The notes under the pieces were generated by a model that saw only the letters and a list, made by a program, of their open reading frames with translations, did no database searches and was not told the DNA's origin. Made by a program: the position numbers and the translations under genes. 8,769 nucleotides of DNA from Methanosarcina sp. (lineage in GTDB: Archaea; Halobacteriota; Methanosarcinia; Methanosarcinales; Methanosarcinaceae): positions 16,127 to 24,895 of the forward strand of contig DUGS01000071.1 of the NCBI GenBank assembly GCA_013331265.1. The letters run 5' to 3'. Position 1 is the stretch's first letter, and each line of letters begins with the position of its first letter. Below, piece after piece: positions 6,510 through 8,769 of this stretch.

Positions 6510-7403
6510 TTATTCTTCTGCAAGTTGTTCAAAGTAACTCTGGATTACACTTCTGTACCCTTCAGGAAGGTTCTCATAATAAGACTGAGAAGCAATGGCT
6601 TCCGGGTTGTACATATCAGACTGGACAAATGATTCGTTACTCTGCTCTCCTTCTTCCTGTCTAGTAAAGCCCTGCCCCGAACCCGGAGGTATCTTTAAGT
6701 CCACATCCTTTCCCTCGACCACGATAACAGCAGGTTCTCCAAAAAGCTCATTATTGTCCTGCAAGTCTGTGGAAGTCCCGCCGTTTTCCTCTACAGAAAC
6801 AAGGTCCGAATTAGAACCCGAGAAAGGAAGACTCTCTATCACTTCACTCATGTCGGTAGGGCTGATAGTTGACTGATATCCGGTATAGGCAACATAAGCC
6901 AGACATGTAACAGCAAATACGGTTATCAGAACATCCTTTGCAAGTTTTTTTCTGTTAAGGAAGACAGAGGATTTCACAGGCTTGGAGTCAATTATGACGC
7001 CGCCTATAAGGTCACGGACAATGATATTATCCGTATTTCTGTTGTCATAAGCTGTCCTCATCCTCTCTTTCAGTACAGGGTATTTTTCTTCTATCATGGA
7101 AATGGCATCTTTCTTTTCAGCCCTGTAATACCTGACTGCTGTCAGAATGAGCGAGAGAACAAAGTCAAGAATAATCAGCCCAAGAGTCTCAAAAACAATA
7201 TCAGAACCAAGAATGCTGTATTTTGCACCGGTATAGGGTTCGAAGGCGGGAAACATTAAGAATATATCTCTCATGTTAAGGAGCACAAAAAGGGCGTAGA
7301 GAACCAGAAACGTTGCAAGAAGGTCTGTAAAAATATAGAGCCCTCTATACTTTTTCAGAGCCGATTCATGTTGGTTTACAATTTTTTCAATCTCCAGAGC
7401 CAT
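6510..7403 (-). CDS. Three-helix membrane protein of a MoxR/vWA operon, function unknown
   Basis: I do not recognise this 297-residue protein with certainty; it resembles membrane proteins found ahead of moxR in archaeal (including haloarchaeal) clusters. Hydrophobic helices lie at about 23-43, 68-90 and 157-175. The middle segment is strongly charged and contains EEKYPVLKERMRTAYDNR (105-122), a pattern I associate with this type of protein. By the positive-inside rule the N-terminus and this middle segment are cytoplasmic, and residues 176-297 are outside. That tail is acidic and Ser/Gly/Gln-rich, with IPPGSGQGF at 238-246 and an ending NLPEGYRSVIQSYFEQLA that resembles the tail of many MoxR-operon proteins. 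The only cysteine (C167) lies within helix 3. The ATG is preceded by GGGAG at a short spacing of 4 nt. It is first in the cassette, downstream of a clear promoter region, and may couple the cytoplasmic ATPase to the surface proteins; that role is inference. Confidence 0.88.
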   Translation of the reverse strand: MALEIEKIVNQHESALKKYRGLYIFTDLLATFLVLYALFVLLNMRDIFLMFPAFEPYTGAKYSILGSDIVFETLGLIILDFVLSLILTAVRYYRAEKKDAISMIEEKYPVLKERMRTAYDNRNTDNIIVRDLIGGVIIDSKPVKSSVFLNRKKLAKDVLITVFAVTCLAYVAYTGYQSTISPTDMSEVIESLPFSGSNSDLVSVEENGGTSTDLQDNNELFGEPAVIVVEGKDVDLKIPPGSGQGFTRQEEGEQSNESFVQSDMYNPEAIASQSYYENLPEGYRSVIQSYFEQLAEE

Positions 7404-7479
7404 TTTGCTCCCTTCTGCAACCGGATATTCCGGCGTTATTATACTTAAGAGTGTTATATGATAATAGATAAAGACATGT

Positions 7480-7518
7480 AAAGATACTATAGAAAGATAT
7501 TACAGAAAGATACTATAT
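7480..7518. repeat. Three 13-bp tandem repeats (core AAGATAC on the + strand)
   Basis: Three head-to-tail units begin at 7480, 7493 and 7506: AAAGATACTATAG, AAAGATATTACAG and AAAGATACTATAT. They cover the predicted transcription start region of the cassette. The core is the complement of the core in the repeat block at 7606-7645. Confidence 0.75.
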
Positions 7519-7529
7519 AAATATAGTAT
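7510..7529. repeat. 20-bp near-palindrome over the TATA boxes
   Basis: ATACTATA and its exact complement TATAGTAT flank a 4-nt centre (TAAA). The downstream TTTATATA box lies inside the palindrome and the upstream one overlaps its edge. Such placement would let a dimeric repressor block TBP, but the sequence is AT-rich and chance palindromes are easier there. Confidence 0.6.
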
Positions 7530-7534
7530 ATAAA
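7514..7534 (-). promoter_or_regulatory. Double TATA-box promoter of the MoxR/vWA cassette
   Basis: On the minus strand TTTATATA occurs twice, at 7534-7527 and 7521-7514, 13 bp apart. This is the consensus archaeal TATA box. Start sites about 25 bp downstream would fall near 7502 and 7489, giving a leader of about 85-100 nt before the ATG at 7403. No other box of this quality is seen upstream of the cassette, so this is the likely main promoter. Confidence 0.65.
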
Positions 7535-7605
7535 GGTAATTTCCGAAGCCGAAGGTTTATGATTATCCGGAATCTTGATAGCTGCAGTAACTTTACAGCC
7601 AGAGT

Positions 7606-7645
7606 GTATCTTATTAGAGTATCTTAGTAGAAGTATCTTAGTAGA
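7606..7645. repeat. Three 13-14-bp tandem repeats (core GTATCTT on the + strand)
   Basis: Units begin at 7606, 7619 and 7633: GTATCTTATTAGA, GTATCTTAGTAGAA and GTATCTTAGTAGA. GTATCTT is the reverse complement of AAGATAC, so this block faces the block at 7480-7518 across the promoter. Confidence 0.75.
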
Positions 7646-7669
7646 TCCCTGTATAATTATATCCCTGTA
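7645..7669. repeat. Direct repeat ATCCCTGTA, period 16, around a TATAATTATA palindrome
   Basis: ATCCCTGTA occurs at 7645-7653 and 7661-7669, separated by a 10-bp AT palindrome (7652-7661, overlapping both copies by one or two bases). It lies just downstream of pheA. Confidence 0.5.
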
Positions 7670-7684
7670 CTCAAGCCTGTTGAG
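7670..7684 (-). terminator. Small hairpin directly after the pheA stop
   Basis: CTCAA and TTGAG pair around a 5-nt loop two bases after the pheA TAA. The stem is short and no clear U-tract follows on the minus strand, so a role in 3' end formation is only possible. Confidence 0.25.
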
Positions 7685-7686
7685 CC

Positions 7687-8688
7687 TTAGTTCTTGAAAG
7701 CCGGATAGGAACCCAGTACTTTTAAAGTATTGGTTTTTGATTTTGTACCAGCTTTTGATTTTATATCTTCTAAGGCATCTTTTATAAGTGCGTCGCTTGT
7801 ATGACCTTCAAAGTCGATAAAGAAGTAGTAATCTCCAAGCTCTTTTTTAGAAGGTCTTGATTCTATTTTTGTGAGATTAATCCCTCTTTTTGCAAAAGCT
7901 CCCAGAAGCTCGTACAATGCTCCAGGCCGGTCTTTTTCCAGATATACGATAAGAGATGTTTTGCAGGCAGGGAGATTTGCTTTTTCTTTCCCGGTTTCGG
8001 GTTCAGACTGCAACCCATATTCTGCACCAATACAGGGATTAAAGTACGATTCCCTATCAACTTTCGCAGTTTCGGCAGCCTGCTCCGATAAAATCTTTTC
8101 TTTGCCCCTAATTACAAGAAAACGGGTATAATTTTCTTTCCTGTCCTGGACATTTGAGAGCAGAACCTTGAGCCCGTATCGCTCTGCAGCTTCAGGGGAT
8201 GCAATTGCTGCCATTTCCTCAAATTCCCCTGCCAGCCTGGCTGCATGAGAAGTGCTCCCCGTACTCCGAAGTTCAGCTTCAGGAAAATGCTTCTTCAGGA
8301 AACGCCTGCACTGGGCAAGCCCCTGTGGGTGAGAAAGGATGACCCTGATCTTCTCCGGTCCGCCTTTTGAGAGGAGGCAGTGCTCGATTTTGACGACTAT
8401 TTCTCCAATAATGACAGCCTCGTTTTCAAGCAGCAGATCAAGGGTAACGCCTACCGAACCTTCAATAGAGTTTTCTACAGGGATTACTGAGATGTCTGCC
8501 GTTCCTTTAACTGCAGCCAGGAACGCATCTTCGATATCTGCGAAATAACGAAACTCTGCATCCCTCAGGTCATTTTTCAGAACCCATAATTTTGCAGCCT
8601 TTTCCGAATACGAGCCTTCAGGCCCCATTACGCCTATAATCATCTGATGGTTAATTGGGGGGATGGTAATAATAATTTTTGATAGCAT
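7687..8688 (-). CDS. pheA: Prephenate dehydratase with ACT regulatory domain
   Basis: The enzyme decarboxylates and dehydrates prephenate to phenylpyruvate, committing it to phenylalanine, in the cytoplasm. The dehydratase domain spans about 16-196: GPEGSYSEKAA at 22-32, PVENSIEGSVG at 70-80, GSTSHAA at 144-150, and the catalytic TRF motif at 188-190. A C-terminal ACT domain (about 243-330) carries both phenylalanine-binding motifs, GAL at 256-258 and ESRP at 276-279, so feedback inhibition is expected. The linker (about 197-242) is some 30 residues longer than is usual, making the protein 333 residues rather than about 270-290. Most family members start at a sequence like MIIGVMGPEG, here M16 (8643), but no Shine-Dalgarno precedes that ATG, whereas AGGTGG stands 7 nt before the ATG at 8688, so the longer form is preferred. 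It is probably a separate transcript from the downstream cassette; its promoter lies beyond the right edge. Confidence 0.96.
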   Translation of the reverse strand: MLSKIIITIPPINHQMIIGVMGPEGSYSEKAAKLWVLKNDLRDAEFRYFADIEDAFLAAVKGTADISVIPVENSIEGSVGVTLDLLLENEAVIIGEIVVKIEHCLLSKGGPEKIRVILSHPQGLAQCRRFLKKHFPEAELRSTGSTSHAARLAGEFEEMAAIASPEAAERYGLKVLLSNVQDRKENYTRFLVIRGKEKILSEQAAETAKVDRESYFNPCIGAEYGLQSEPETGKEKANLPACKTSLIVYLEKDRPGALYELLGAFAKRGINLTKIESRPSKKELGDYYFFIDFEGHTSDALIKDALEDIKSKAGTKSKTNTLKVLGSYPAFKN

Positions 8689-8694
8689 AGCTGA

Positions 8695-8722
8695 GCCACC
8701 TGAGTTGCGCCACCCGAATTGC
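8695..8722 (-). promoter_or_regulatory. Tandem 14-bp duplication in the pheA leader, doubling the ribosome site
   Basis: Adjacent units at 8695-8708 and 8709-8722 match at 12 of 14 positions. On the minus strand the proximal unit gives AGGTGG, 7 nt before the ATG, and the distal unit gives GGGTGG. The proximal copy fixes the pheA start at 8688; the distal copy overlaps the hairpin at 8713-8730. Confidence 0.65.
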
Positions 8723-8741
8723 GATTCGGGAGACCGCGGTC
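8713..8741. promoter_or_regulatory. Hairpin and adjacent GC palindrome upstream of pheA
   Basis: CCCGAAT and ATTCGGG form a perfect 7-bp stem with a TGCG loop (8713-8730). One base further is GACCGCGGTC, a perfect 10-bp palindrome (8732-8741). These could be a leader regulatory structure of pheA or the end of a dispersed repeat. The remaining bases to 8769 (CTCGCTGCGCTCGTT and flank) are GC-rich and hold no gene I can see. Confidence 0.5.
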
Positions 8742-8769
8742 CTTTTCACTCGCTGCGCTCGTTCAAGAG

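Noticed and set aside
7480..7669. CRISPR array
   Set aside because: Units of 9-14 bp are directly adjacent or have AT-rich gaps, with no spacers of constant length and no cas genes.
7404..7686. tRNA or other structured RNA gene in the largest spacer
   Set aside because: No cloverleaf or T-loop pattern is seen; the structure present is explained by AT palindromes and tandem repeats.
8641..8643. Internal ATG (Met16) as the pheA start
   Set aside because: It matches where many homologues begin, but no Shine-Dalgarno precedes it, while AGGTGG is well placed before the ATG at 8688. It remains possible if the transcript begins close to it.

Overview
The window looks like a stretch of a methanogenic archaeal chromosome, most likely Methanosarcina or a close relative. 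This rests on an AT-leaning but mixed base composition, AT-rich spacers with textbook archaeal TTTATATA boxes, a GTG start, and a MoxR/vWA gene set of the archaeal type. The genus is an inference; no marker gene in the window proves it. All six convincing genes lie on the minus strand, so the window reads right to left.

Right part (7687-8769): pheA, prephenate dehydratase with a C-terminal ACT domain, the enzyme that commits prephenate to phenylalanine. Its leader holds a 14-bp tandem duplication that doubles the Shine-Dalgarno-like core, a perfect 7-bp-stem hairpin and a 10-bp palindrome. The protein has an unusually long linker between its two domains.

Spacer 7404-7686 (283 bp): this is the probable promoter of the next operon. 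It has two TTTATATA boxes in a 20-bp near-palindrome. It also has two blocks of three short tandem repeats sharing the core AAGATAC, one block on each strand, facing each other across about 90 bp.

Centre and left (1-7403): a five-gene cassette. In transcription order it encodes a three-helix membrane protein with an acidic C-terminal domain, a MoxR-family AAA+ ATPase, a soluble DUF58/vWA protein, a BatA-like membrane vWA protein, and a very large membrane protein with two vWA domains and a glutamine-amidotransferase-like fold. The last gene runs off the left edge without a stop after 785 codons. The last three genes are packed tightly (3-nt gap, then a 4-nt GTGA overlap), while the first two junctions have spacers of 228 and 192 bp.

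How the genes may work together: MoxR and DUF58 have no membrane segment and should be cytoplasmic. Charge distribution puts the bulk of the BatA-like and the double-vWA proteins outside the membrane. Together these two contain no cysteine in 1,410 residues and carry several N-glycosylation sequons, which fits an exposed location. The picture is a transmembrane assembly: a cytoplasmic MoxR-DUF58 ATPase/metal-ion-dependent adaptor pair acting with membrane-anchored vWA/GATase-like proteins that face the cell surface. MoxR-vWA pairs are known in general as chaperone-like modules; the substrate of this one cannot be told from the sequence.

No RNA gene, CRISPR array, insertion sequence or complete mobile element was found. 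No gene-free stretch exceeds 300 bases.
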